Shown: one piece after another, positions 37,219-49,334 of the stretch | How the letters are laid out: each line of letters begins with the position of its first letter | How positions within the stretch are numbered: position 1 is the stretch's first letter | NCBI RefSeq assembly: GCF_964340395.1 | Contig: NC_135562.1 | Location: 8,477,134-8,541,133, forward strand | Length of the DNA stretch: 64,000 nucleotides | Direction of reading: 5' to 3' | Origin: Glandiceps talaboti | Lineage: Eukaryota > Hemichordata > Enteropneusta > Spengelidae | Notes under the pieces: generated by a model | What the model saw: only the letters and a program-made list of their open reading frames with translations | Database searches by the model: none | What the model was told of the DNA's origin: nothing | Position numbers and translations under genes: made by a program

Positions 37219-37846
37219 GGCCACCATATTACTAACATTGTTTATTTTTCGTCATCTAACTGTACAACATTCTTACCAATGCCAGTGACTTAAAATCAAA
37301 CAACTTACTTCAACTGTTGTCATATCAGACAATAAAATGTAGCAATGTTTACAAGATATTTGTCGATCGCGAGACAGACGATTTAGCATAACAACTTTAA
37401 TAAGGAATTTCTCAAGCGTATCAATAAAATGTAGCAATTTCGAACGATTCTTGTCAAGTCAGACCAGGATATGTTTCAATTCAACTATTAATTATACCTG
37501 CATCAGACAGTTTGATGTTTTCACCTAGATATGCTATGTTCTTCTTGTACTGAATTAATTGTACGTGCAATTTGAATTCTTGTAATTTATCTTTAGTAGT
37601 TTGATTTTTGTAAAAAGCTGTATCAGTAATTTTGGATTGGAAATGTATATGTAAAGAAAAATATTCAGGTTTTTGTGTGGTCAATTTGATAAATACAAGC
37701 CATGGCCATACAACCTTACATATCATTGCGATGTAAATATTTTCCAGCTTGTAAAAAAAATCATTAATAGTAATAATCCGACTAATACAGACCGTTACTA
37801 GCTAGTGTTCCTTGACTTTAGATCTGTTCGATATAACCGTGTGTAT
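37219..37846. other. Intergenic, no gene recognised
   Basis: AT-rich with remnants of the 35-bp unit; no coding signal. Confidence 0.5.
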
Positions 37847-38105
37847 CACTAGTAGAAAAAATAGTACAGATTACGACATTTTCCGTACTATAGTTCAGAT
37901 TGAGTTCAATTCTGTACTTTTATGCTGATGAGGTGGACGTTTCTGTACTTTCCCATTAGCGCCTGTCTAATCGGATTATACTCGATCTGAAAAATAGTTC
38001 AGATTGCGAGTCGGAAGTGATTTGAATACATTTGCATTTAGTTCAGAATATATTCATGAGTTCACCCCGATAACCGGGCAGTAAACAAATGAATATTCAA
38101 ATCTA
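37847..38105 (+). mobile_element. 259-bp dispersed repeat, copy 1
   Basis: Begins CACTAGTAGAAAAAATAG and ends GAATATTCAAATCTA. By eye it is identical over all 259 bases to the reverse complement of 54874-55132. No ORF or clear terminal inverted repeat. Read on the minus strand, a 7-bp stem (ATAGTAC/GTACTAT) lies shortly before a CTACTAG end, which is reminiscent of a Helitron 3' end but does not prove one. Confidence 0.85.
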
Positions 38106-39115
38106 CCGTGCTTGCAATCAATGCGTACATAAACGCTATACGTGTAGCTAGTGTATTCGATACATATGTATGTATATAAGCAGGCTTATGATATGAACTA
38201 CATGGTTAGGACGTACGTAGATTGTAAAATCACAGGGCTCATTTTGAAATAAATGTTCGTAGTACGCCTTTTCATTATGCACTACATACCGCCACCACTA
38301 AACGTGTTTCACATTTCTACGCGTTTGATGCATAGTAATACAGATTTAGATGACATGACAATCGTTTCCAATAATAGTTTAACATTGGGCCACAAATATT
38401 GCTAGTGTATGGAGCTTCTTAACAAACCTGACCGGCCAATAGCGTCAACAAACTCACAGTAGAGACGTGCTGACAGATTTGAGTCTGTGGACATTATTTC
38501 TAGCTAAGTAAAATTGAGTGACTATTGGGAATATTATATGGCCACCATGTCGTCCATGTCGTCTATAGTTTCTGACGGACCGTGTTATGTACAACGTAAC
38601 GCTGAACGAAATACGGTCCATCAGGAATTAACTAGACTAACCTCTATGGGAATAGTATTCTTGTCCATGTGTCGTTTATAGAACAATTAAGTGTTAGGGT
38701 GTGATCTTCACAGTAATAAACAAGCCTTTAGAAGAACAACAGGTATTCACGCCTCAAATATCTTGGGCATCATCCAAATTACGATCATGAGCACCAAAGT
38801 AAAGGAAATACTTAATGACGTTCGGCATGCAGAACCCCCCCCCCCCGGGCCCGTACCTATGGGTACATGCCCGGCATCCATGTAACTGTTATATCACTCT
38901 ACGTGACGATTCTGAGGGCCCTCATCTCTTATTCTCTTGTTTTATTTCAATGTGGTATACTCTTAACTCCTGTTTTTATAGTATAACTGTACAATTGGCT
39001 TCGATCAGTGCATTCCAGATTTTCATGAGTCGTGTGTGCACATTGCACAGATATCTGCAGAATACTTAAAAGGATTATGGGTAATGTATGCATATGCGGG
39101 AAAAACAAACTGCTG
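38106..39115. other. Intergenic, no gene recognised
   Basis: A C run (38836-38847) and no coding or repeat feature I can name. GTCCGTCAG-like words around 38570 and 38610 form a weak inverted repeat. Confidence 0.45.
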
Positions 39116-39265
39116 TAAGGAGCATAGTCTCGCTGCCAGACTCGAGACTATCGTCCCTAATCTGTTTACCGAGCGGCGCAGCCGCGAGAAGAGAGGGACC
39201 AGTCCCCCTCTCTTCTCGCGGCTGCGCCGATAGTCTCGAGTCTGGCAGCGAGACTATAAGGAGCA
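39116..39265. mobile_element. 132-bp foldback element with 9-bp target duplication
   Basis: Element 39125-39256. Outer inverted repeat TAGTCTCGCTGCCAGACTCG (about 29 bp in all) and a second inner inverted repeat starting CGGCGCAGCCGCGAGAAGAG (about 25 bp). TAAGGAGCA is duplicated at 39116-39124 and 39257-39265. A 9-bp duplication fits Mutator- or Merlin-like elements. GC-rich in AT-rich surroundings; non-coding. Confidence 0.9.
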
Positions 39266-40228
39266 CTGACTTTGCCCTCATATCTTCATCCCATTTTGCA
39301 CTGAAGAAGTTTCACATGGCTCTCATATTTCATATATACTCTTTCTAAATATATGGTGATGCAACATGAGTAGAAATAACTGGGGTTAACTAAGTTTGGT
39401 AGTCAATATAGCAGGTTTACCATCAAACTGACGCAAAATTTGTTTCAAATTTGTCTAGTAAAAACCGTTGGCCCAGTTGTCGATTAGGCTTACAAGTTAC
39501 ACAAAGCATGATAAGACACTGTGAATGGTGCAAATAAACAACGTGCGAAATGCCAAATACCAAATGCAAACAATACAAGCGAACAAAAGGGCCTGTATGC
39601 ACTCTAATAGCCCTGATATTTTGCCTAAAATCAGGCTCACATGTGCGAACGGTGTGTTTTTGACGTACCTAGTAGGCAGTGATGTAGATAATAGCCGGTT
39701 ACCGGTCACAACGCCCAGCTATAACTTATAAGTATAACAGTTGTGGGACCGGCTTAGGAAAGTACTCAAACCTGACGATCATTGAACAAATTCTAAGGTT
39801 GGAAAATTAAATATGAGTTGCCCGGGAGTTCTAATAGCAAGTAAAATACCCAAAGTGTAAACAAAAAGATAAATTAATTCATAATTATTTGGAAAACATT
39901 AGATGATTACGCAGTAAAACAAGACTGGCCACGCTATCGCTAGCGAAAGCCTTCGAACTAGTTTCATAACGACCGGACGTTGAAGGAAGCGCGAAGCGAA
40001 GTGTGAGGTCAATGTGACGTCTCATGATGATGTATGATGCATCAACATGACGTTTACGTAGAGTTGCACTAAATGTTTTCTAAACTTCAGTGGAAAGAAT
40101 TTTTGTCGATCAGACACTGACTATGTTTAAATTCTTAAAACATCTGAGAAAACTGAAGAGGGGAAGCAAAATGTGACACTGACAGACAAGCCAGACGTAC
40201 GGCACATGTACAGAAGGCGAGGCACACC
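39266..40228. other. Intergenic, no gene recognised
   Basis: No coding frame or repeat family supported. Confidence 0.5.
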
Positions 40229-40262
40229 CTCTGATCATGGAAGTATACTTCCATGCTCTGAT
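40229..40262. mobile_element. 20-bp perfect micro-palindrome with 7-bp duplication
   Basis: CTCTGAT, then CATGGAAGTATACTTCCATG (40236-40255), then CTCTGAT. The palindrome is perfect and the direct repeat exact. Single ends resembling CATGGAAGTAT also occur near 44566 and 47642. Confidence 0.8.
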
Positions 40263-40836
40263 GCAAACTGGACAATTATCGTGCGTGTCACGTATAAGGC
40301 ATCAGATGTAATACATGTAGCTAACCAAATGTTCTTGTACTTCAGTCTTTCTTGTAACAGGTATTGGAAATTGTCAGAAACCTGATGATTTTATGACTGA
40401 ATAAGTTTCGATAGGCGATCCCAGAAACCATTCTTAGTTTACCCCTTTCACATATATTATCAACCATGCTAATGTTTTGAAACAAATCTCGATTAACAGG
40501 TAATTTAGCGCTTGAAAGATGGCGACGTCCATACCCCCCCCCCCGGCTGCACATATTTTAATATGCAATTATACATTACCCCCTCCCCATACACGTCAGA
40601 GAAGTACAGTATGGTACACTATATGACACAATGTAAGCTAACAGTGGAAATCAACTTCAGTGTCCATACATATCAGACATAGAGATTTCTTTACAAATGG
40701 ATGTGGGCTCATTGGGCTGTAACCTGTACTTGGAAAAACTTAACCAGCAGAGTTTTCTTTTTGAATCCTATGTCTTGACAGAAACGGCACCCCCCACAGT
40801 AGGCAATTTTTTGAAAAATAAGGACATGTAGGAGGC

Positions 40837-41078
40837 CATTTAGCGGCATAATATTTCAAACCATACACATTATTGGAAGCCATAAAGTACTTGAAAATTG
40901 TCTTCAAAACCCAAATTGTACTCTCATTAAATTATTTTACAACTCTATTACCTACCTTGCCATTTAGCGGCATAATATTTCAAACCATACACATTATTGG
41001 AAGCCATAAAGTACTTGAAAATTGTCTTCAAAACCCAAATTGTACTCTCATTAAATTATTTTACAACTCTATTACCTA
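40837..41078. repeat. Tandem duplication, 124-bp period
   Basis: The block starting CATTTAGCGGCATAATATTT at 40837 is repeated at 40961 with no visible difference until the second copy ends near 41078. The sequence belongs to a dispersed family also seen near 26195. Confidence 0.9.
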
Positions 41079-41295
41079 CGCTTTAACTAATACATAGATA
41101 TTTTGGCAGACACACACATTCGTTTGGCCATTGGCTGCCTAATAATTAAATGTGTGGTAGGTAAATGAAGTGAACAATTTTGCAAAGTACAAGGTAAACG
41201 ATTGCTCCTGTGGTTTGAATGTTCAACAAAGTCTCCACACAGAGAGATAGAGCAAGAGAGGAGACATACGGAGACGAGAGAGAGAGGGGGGAGAC

Positions 41296-41298
<3 letters not shown>

Positions 41299-41386
<88 letters not shown>
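41299..41386. repeat. (GA)n microsatellite
   Basis: About 44 GA dinucleotides; associated frames are repeat translations. Confidence 0.95.
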
Positions 41387-41390
<4 letters not shown>

Positions 41391-41599
41391 CATACACTTA
41401 TACAAATGTAAATTTACTTGGTAAACAACTGCTCCTGAGGTTTAATTTTGGTTCAAATCATGAGCAGAATATTCGGGGGCCCTTTCAGACCATCACAATT
41501 GTCATGCCTCCCTTTGAACCTCAATTTTGTTCATGCCCCCCCCCCCCCCGTAAATTCTGACTCCAGCATAATTTCAAGAGTATTCCGAGCTCGGTATTA

Positions 41600-42410
41600 C
41601 AGGCATTCGACTAGAGTCTTTATACCTCAAAGATATACAACAGTCCATTTCTGTACAAGGCATATCAGAAACCAAACATTTGCAGTGTGGAGTGCCACAA
41701 AACCCTGTGCTTGGTCCACTCTTACACGCGTATGCTGTCCTATACACATCACCACTTGGAAAGCTAATCCGACATCAAAATCTCAATATGCAACAACATG
41801 TAGACGACAACCAGATTTACCAATATATTTCCCCAATCACATACGTCAACTACAGTAACTAAGATGGAAACTGTTGCACATGATATTAAACGACCCAAAA
41901 TAAGCTAGTTTAATGATGGCAAAACCGAGGTCCTCCTTATCACGTCTCAGTTCAACAGGCTTCCTCGTCTCATGAACCACATCAACATTGGATCGTCTTC
42001 TGTGCAGTTAGTGGATTCAGCATGTACCATTTGTGTAACAATTGATGACCGTTATAACCTCAAGAAGCACATCTCGTTGACATGTAGATCAGTTCTTTTT
42101 CACCCCCGAACAATAGGTCGCATCATTGACAGTGGAGGGGGCCCCTCCACTGTCTATGGTCGCATACGCCAGTATCCTACAAACGGAGTTTGTCAGAACC
42201 TTGGTCATGCACTTATATCATCGAAACCTGACTACTGAATGGCCCTTCTGTATGGGCTGCCAGCTAAAAACATTGTCCCTCTTCAACATGCCCAAAATAC
42301 AGCAGTTAGGATTGTGTCAGGTACAAAGACATCAGATCACGTCACATCGGTTCTTTCAATAACACAGTTTAGTTAGAAATCACACTGGCGTCAAGTGCAG
42401 TTACATAATA
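41600..42410 (+). pseudogene. Decayed non-LTR reverse transcriptase fragment, CR1/L2-type
   Basis: Frames shift and stop, but RT blocks are readable in order: LQCGVPQNPVLGPLL at about 41680, YTSPLGKLI, then HVDDNQIYQYIS (the active-site box, normally Y-A-D-D-T-Q). The C-terminal ISLTCRSVLFHPRTIGRI, LGHALISSKPDY and LLYGLPAKNIVPLQHAQNTA follow. Only the distal part of ORF2 is present; no 5' region or tail is found. A 35-bp palindrome with 7-bp duplication interrupts it at 42124-42158. Confidence 0.8.
42117..42165. mobile_element. 35-bp micro-palindrome with 7-bp duplication, inside the RT relic
   Basis: GTCGCAT (42117-42123), then a palindrome made of CATTGACAGTGGAGGGG and CCCCTCCACTGTCTATG around a central G (42124-42158), then GTCGCAT (42159-42165). 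In total 42 nt (14 codons) are added in frame at the conserved IGRIR block of the reverse transcriptase. Confidence 0.85.
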
Positions 42411-42436
42411 TACCAGTAGGTAGGGCCTACATGTAC

Positions 42437-42476
42437 ATGTAGTCTCAGGTCACTACATTGTGGTCTGAGATGTAGT
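42437..42476. mobile_element. 26-bp micro-palindrome with 7-bp duplication
   Basis: ATGTAGT, then CTCAGGTCAC...GTGGTCTGAG (42444-42469), then ATGTAGT. Shares its ends with the palindrome at 54578. Confidence 0.7.
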
Positions 42477-42479
42477 TTA

Positions 42480-44097
<1,618 letters not shown>

Positions 44098-44489
44098 CCA
44101 TTGCTCGGTTGACGGCAACGCGGTCAAAGATATCGGGTTCTTTGCACAATACACGTGTATATAGAAATGATGTCCCTTAAATTTCCCCTCTTTTCATTCT
44201 TGCTCTTTTCAACTACAATATAGATTTTGATAATTTCCATAGGTCTCACGAGATATACTCTTCAAGGAAAAACAAGTTCGTGTCGGGGTTTGACACGAGA
44301 ATAGTCTGTGCTTGGAGTAATTATACTGTCAGTATAATTTCTCAAAGGTATGTGTTATCGTGGAAGTTTAAACATTATTTATACTTTAATGGTGTTATAG
44401 ATTTTGACCCAAGCTATGCATGCCACGGTCACAAGCTATATTGCGTCAGATCGATTTGCCAAACAAGTTTGCCAGAATTAACGCATCCC

Positions 44490-44535
44490 ATCAAACCATG
44501 GACCCTCCACAAAGGTGGAGTGTCTATGGTCAAAC
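44490..44535. mobile_element. 32-bp micro-palindrome with near-exact 7-bp duplication
   Basis: ATCAAAC, then CATGGACCCTCCACAAAGGT followed by GGAGTGTCTATG (44497-44528), then GTCAAAC. The duplication matches at 6 of 7 bases and the ends resemble those at 42124. Confidence 0.55.
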
Positions 44536-44799
44536 AAATGACAGGTCGCAGAAACTATATGGTCATGGAAGTATGAACGTCGTTTATACTTGTACGCCGT
44601 GACATACAATGAGCGCAGTGCCATGATTGACCGGATTATTCAGTGTCGACAATCCCAGTTAATATAATCCCAAAGGCAAACTTGTTTTATTTACCACCTT
44701 GCCAAGCAACACAGGGTGGTGGCGAGGCGAAGTTGTAATGTACTGTCGCTTTGATATTCACGATTTTGGAAAGGAAATAGATAACATCGGGTTAGATCT

Positions 44800-45692
44800 T
44801 GAGAGTAAATAAGAAGAAAAGAAGAGTTAATTTGAAATCAGTGATAAACGAGTTGTCTATTTTTAAGAAACTAAATATAAGGAAAGCTATGGGTCCTGAT
44901 AACATATGTGGTAGGTTACTGAATGTCTATGCATCGCAGTTAGCTAGTGTTTCCAGTAGATTGTTCAATTGGTCGTACAATGATCATACGATATCAACCA
45001 TTCGGAAAACATCTACCATCTGTCCGGTCCCTAAAAACTTCCAAGGCATCGTCCTGTAGCACTGACTTCCATTGTGATGAAATGCTTCGAGCGTATTTTA
45101 CTTTGTCAAAACCCACAACAACATTCACACCTTGACCCATACCAATTTACATATTAAAGTAATAGAGGTACTGATAATGCAACTCTCACATTACTTCACG
45201 ATGCGTATACACATCTTGAAAAACCAAGTTCATTTGTAAGACTATTGGTTATTGATTTTTCATCAGTCGTTAACAGAAGTCAACCAAACATGATGGCTCA
45301 TAAACTTAGTTATTTAAACGTTAACCCCAAACTCATCCTCTGGATAATGGATTTTCTTGTCAACCTTTCCCAGTTTGTTCGCTACCAAAAATTAAGTTCA
45401 GCCTTCCATTCAACATTTAGGGGTGCCTCACAGAGCACGATACTCTCACACAAACTATTTACACTTTACACAAATGACTGCTCATCAGGTACCGATACAA
45501 ATCCACTTATCAAATATTCTGATAACTCTGCATTAGTTGACCTGTCAAATTCTGACCGTACTTATTTCGATGAAGTTGATAGGTTTGTTACTTGGTGTAA
45601 AGAAAACTACTTGGACGAAAGGTCGACTTTAGGAAGAACCCTAAAGTAGTGCCCGACCTTTTTATTGACAATGTTAAAGTTGAACAGGTGAC

Positions 45693-45695
<3 letters not shown>
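44800..45695 (+). pseudogene. Decayed non-LTR reverse transcriptase fragment, Rex1/CR1-type
   Basis: Readable blocks in order: LNIRKAMGPDNICGRLL and ICPVPK in the frame starting at 44799; after a frame change, FSSVVNRSQPNMMAHKL, LNVNPKLILWIMDFL, QSTILSHKLFTLYTND and IKYSDNSALVDL. The last replaces the catalytic Y-A-D-D box. The relic continues as VDFRKNPKVVPDLFIDNVKV before running into a (TA)n array at 45695. Frameshifts, stops and the altered active site make it non-functional. It differs from the relic at 41600. Confidence 0.8.

Positions 45696-45760
<65 letters not shown>
45695..45760. repeat. (TA)n microsatellite
   Basis: About 32 TA dinucleotides at the 3' break of the RT relic. Confidence 0.95.
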
Positions 45761-45762
<2 letters not shown>

Positions 45763-46517
45763 TCATCAACTTCTATAAAGTCCAAAATGAAATGATAAAA
45801 CATGTACATTTTGGAAATTATCCCATGTATAATGCCAGATTATAAAGTGACAAAGAGTGATTCATCTGAGTGGATAGCTTAACCTCTTGACGATTTATAA
45901 ACAATGGGAAATAGGCAGCTATCTCGATGTTCATTTTAACCTATTTTCCCAGAGAATATTTTCAGAACTGGTATCCAAATTACCAAGATCACGTTGTTCA
46001 TATTTACTGATATGCCGCTTTAGTTATGGCCGGTTTTGTGAGATGTTTTGCGTGCACAATGTAAACCACAGACAAGGCATGTAAACTTCTACTTGCAAAC
46101 CCGTCTATTTCAGGCTTGGCCTCTTACCACTCTTGGAGGAATTGTACTGACTCCTCCAAGACCACGTCTGACACAGTGGCCTGAAACCCATAGTCTATCG
46201 CGAGTATATTGTCTACCCTTCAAGAGACACACATTCTCTGCCAGTCACCCTTTTAAAAATACGCTTGTTAAACGTCTGCTCCTGGAGTTAAATTTGGTTC
46301 AACTCATGAGCAAAATATTTGTACGTGACTCCGGGCCCCTTTCAGACAATCCGAATTTTCACGCACGTCCCAATTCGTTTTTTTCCCGTGACAATAATTT
46401 TCTCCTGAGCCTCCCCCTACCCTAATCTAGTTCCTGACGACCGTATTCCAATTTTACACTACATCTTTACATATTACATATAGTCAATGTCATTACTCTC
46501 GTTGCCGATGTGTTGGC

Positions 46518-46519
<2 letters not shown>

Positions 46520-46606
<87 letters not shown>
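46520..46606. repeat. (TA)n microsatellite
   Basis: About 43 TA dinucleotides. Confidence 0.95.
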
Positions 46607-46610
<4 letters not shown>

Positions 46611-47534
46611 CCATAATCACAACATATTTCCTGCTCAAAGAAGAACTGTTTCAGCTTATTCCATTTCGATATAAAGTCCAGGGATAAAATACCCACGTAC
46701 TACTCCTTATATTACTGGCTAGGTAATGTCAACCGTAAAATAATCCAAGCACCAGCGTCCCTAAAATCCGTGAAACAGTGTCGATATTACAGTATTTTGC
46801 TGACACATTACTTTCTGTAACTGGTCTATATTTGTGATATCATGGTAAATATGCTTGGAATTTATGGCCTAACAAACCAGACATTACGTAGATTTGAATA
46901 TTGAATCAAGAAAATCAAAAACAAAAACAAGGCCATGGCCATGGCCGGTCAGGTACTGATATTAGTACTTTAGACATCAGTGGGGGTCACACTTGGTCAT
47001 TGAAACTATATTGACCGACCAAAATTATAAACATCACGGATAAATAATTTCATATCGAAATGTATGTACGGAGATTCTGGTTTTTAGACCACGTGGCTTT
47101 GACATGACATCATCAGCTAAATTTGCAATACGAAAGTAACGTAAAACATGGATGTATCTAGTAGGGAGCAAAGTCCGCATGTCTGTATGGATGTTTGAAG
47201 ATTTACTATCGGTATATGGGAGGCATAGAGGGAAATATTTGAATAGCGTTATTTAACGTTACATAATTCATAACTGACTACTAAACTACCGTCAAGAGGA
47301 TTGTTTTTGCTTCCATTTATCTGTATTAATTTTTTTTAAAGGCAGTGATAGTGACTGCCAATGCCGATAGTGAAAATATGGCCCGCACATTCTGAAGATT
47401 TTTGTATCATACAAGTTCAATGTTGTAGCTGAGAATGTGATTTATATTTATAACTCAGTAGAATGGGTACCGGTACTGATGCGAGGGATGTGAACCAACC
47501 TTTGTGTTGCGTGCTTTTTAATATCACCGCGCGC

Positions 47535-47573
<39 letters not shown>

Positions 47574-49219
47574 GTTTGTTTGTTTGTTTGTAATGTAGAT
47601 TCGTCGTTGATATACTGCTACTAGATCAGACCGTGGGTTATACTTCCATGATCAGAACATGACCAGACACAACTCTCCACGGCACCATTTTGGTTTTGCA
47701 ACTTTGATTACTTTGTTTTGAATAGCTTTTGTCAAGTTCTTGACTTTCCTGATATGACAATAAAGCAAGGGCGGTGAAATATTATTATAGTAGTCCTTCA
47801 AAAAACAAGACAATTTTGAAACTTTTAGTGGAAAATGTTAGTGAAGACACAGTTTACCCGCATAAATTAACTAACAAAAGACAAAAGAAATTTACACATG
47901 GTTCGTTTTCTAGGTGTCGACCTCATGAATATGCACCAAGATTTAGAACCGAGTCAGCTTTAAATGCGTTCACACCTCCAAATCTGGTCTGGACAATATT
48001 GTTTGGGCTTAGTCACCCTTTTATGCGGACTACAGAGCGGCCCTGGTGCGGACTATTTCTGCCACCTATTAATGCCTGAAAGTCAAGTGGCATATGCTGA
48101 GGTTGTGTACAACCAGCACCCCTTAACATTTTAGCAATCTACAGTTCTACCTCAGTATGGCTATTAGCCATGCTAGGTAGTTACTATAATGATTAATATA
48201 ATGGTTGTCTTGGTAAAAGTTGTCGACCCCCCCCCCAAAAAAAAAAAAAAGAAAGAAAAAAGAAGATCAACAAAACATTCTATGATATTGAAAGCGCTCC
48301 TGGCATGTAATTCCATAGAACAGTTTCCTGTAGGGAATGGCAGCGATTTCATTCAAACTCAAAGACAGAGATGTTGCTAACCAACGTGAACAGCCATAAA
48401 AAATTGTATGTGAATGAGTATGACTCTGAGATCCCGCTAACGGTTTCATTGTTGTCGGTCTAACCAGAGACACTGGAGAACTTCACTGTCTATGATCTAA
48501 TCGTATTGCTCAGTGTGAAAACTGTGCAAAGCGTTACTATTTTGGCGTTGAATTTTCGCACATTTTTGGTTCACAAGGGTCCAATAATTTAAGCTTGAGT
48601 TAGGAAACAGAAACCAAACAGTTATTTTTTAGGCCTAAGGCATAACGTAGCATATAAATCTACCCAACCTGCGCGAGCAAGATCTGCATCGGTCAATGTA
48701 ATATTTACATGGTCTATTACAATTTGGTAAAGTGTACCATTGTATATGCTTGTGCGAGACGTAAAAAACATCATGCCGTCTAATTGTATGAAACGATTTA
48801 GTCACTATGGTTTTGAAGTCAGTGAGATAATGTTTGTGAAGTACCCGGTATCGTGATGTTATCGCTTGTATAGAAAAACCATCACTGAGGCAAAATCTCA
48901 CTTTTATCATCATTCATTTTTTAAAGTCTTCAATCATGCCAATTAAAAATATCGATACTGCAGTCATTTATGTGACTTTTTTTCCAAAAATGTTTATCGT
49001 GCATCTCGATTATATTGTTTTTCGTCTTCGTAACATCTTTTTTTTTAATTGTGCCAAAAGTAGTAGCTACCACATATAGAACAGTGGAAAAATACAGAAT
49101 GAGACTCAGAAATGTAAAATCATTTACTTCAATGTCCAAAATGCGGACATCAGAAAATGATGCATGCACGTTGTGATGGACTCGTGATTAGCTCTAGTCC
49201 AGATGCCAATTGGTATCTA
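46607..49219. other. Intergenic, no gene recognised
   Basis: Contains a CG/TG alternating tract and short homopolymers (C then A runs at 48226-48251). The open frame at 47774-48079 starts with GTG and lacks coding features. Confidence 0.45.
47528..47591. repeat. (CG)n(TG)n alternating tract followed by (TTTG)n
   Basis: GCGCGCGCG runs directly into about 20 TG units, then TTTG repeats. Long alternating purine-pyrimidine with a CG core is a classic Z-DNA-prone sequence. Confidence 0.9.
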
Positions 49220-49269
49220 ACTAAACCATAGACAATAGAGAGGGTCCTCTCTATTTTCTATGACTAAAC
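49220..49269. mobile_element. 36-bp micro-palindrome with 7-bp duplication
   Basis: ACTAAAC (49220-49226), then CATAGACAATAGAGAGGG and TCCTCTCTATTTTCTATG (49227-49262), then ACTAAAC. A related repeat near 43200 shows TCTAACTAAACCACG without the insertion, an approximate empty site. Confidence 0.8.
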
Positions 49270-49334
49270 CAAGTTTAGTGAGTGGAGGTGTAAATGGTAA
49301 CGATACTGTTTAGGAACACGGTGATAGGAACTAG

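Noticed and set aside
36919-37235. Frames with repeated LDKSHCYILLPG words
   Set aside because: Arise from the 35-bp minisatellite.
37920-37950. CTGATGAGGTGGACG as a hammerhead core
   Set aside because: No GAAA follows on the same strand, so the core cannot form.
46048-46425. 125-residue frame
   Set aside because: Overlaps a dispersed repeat shared with 41400-41560 and has no coding character.
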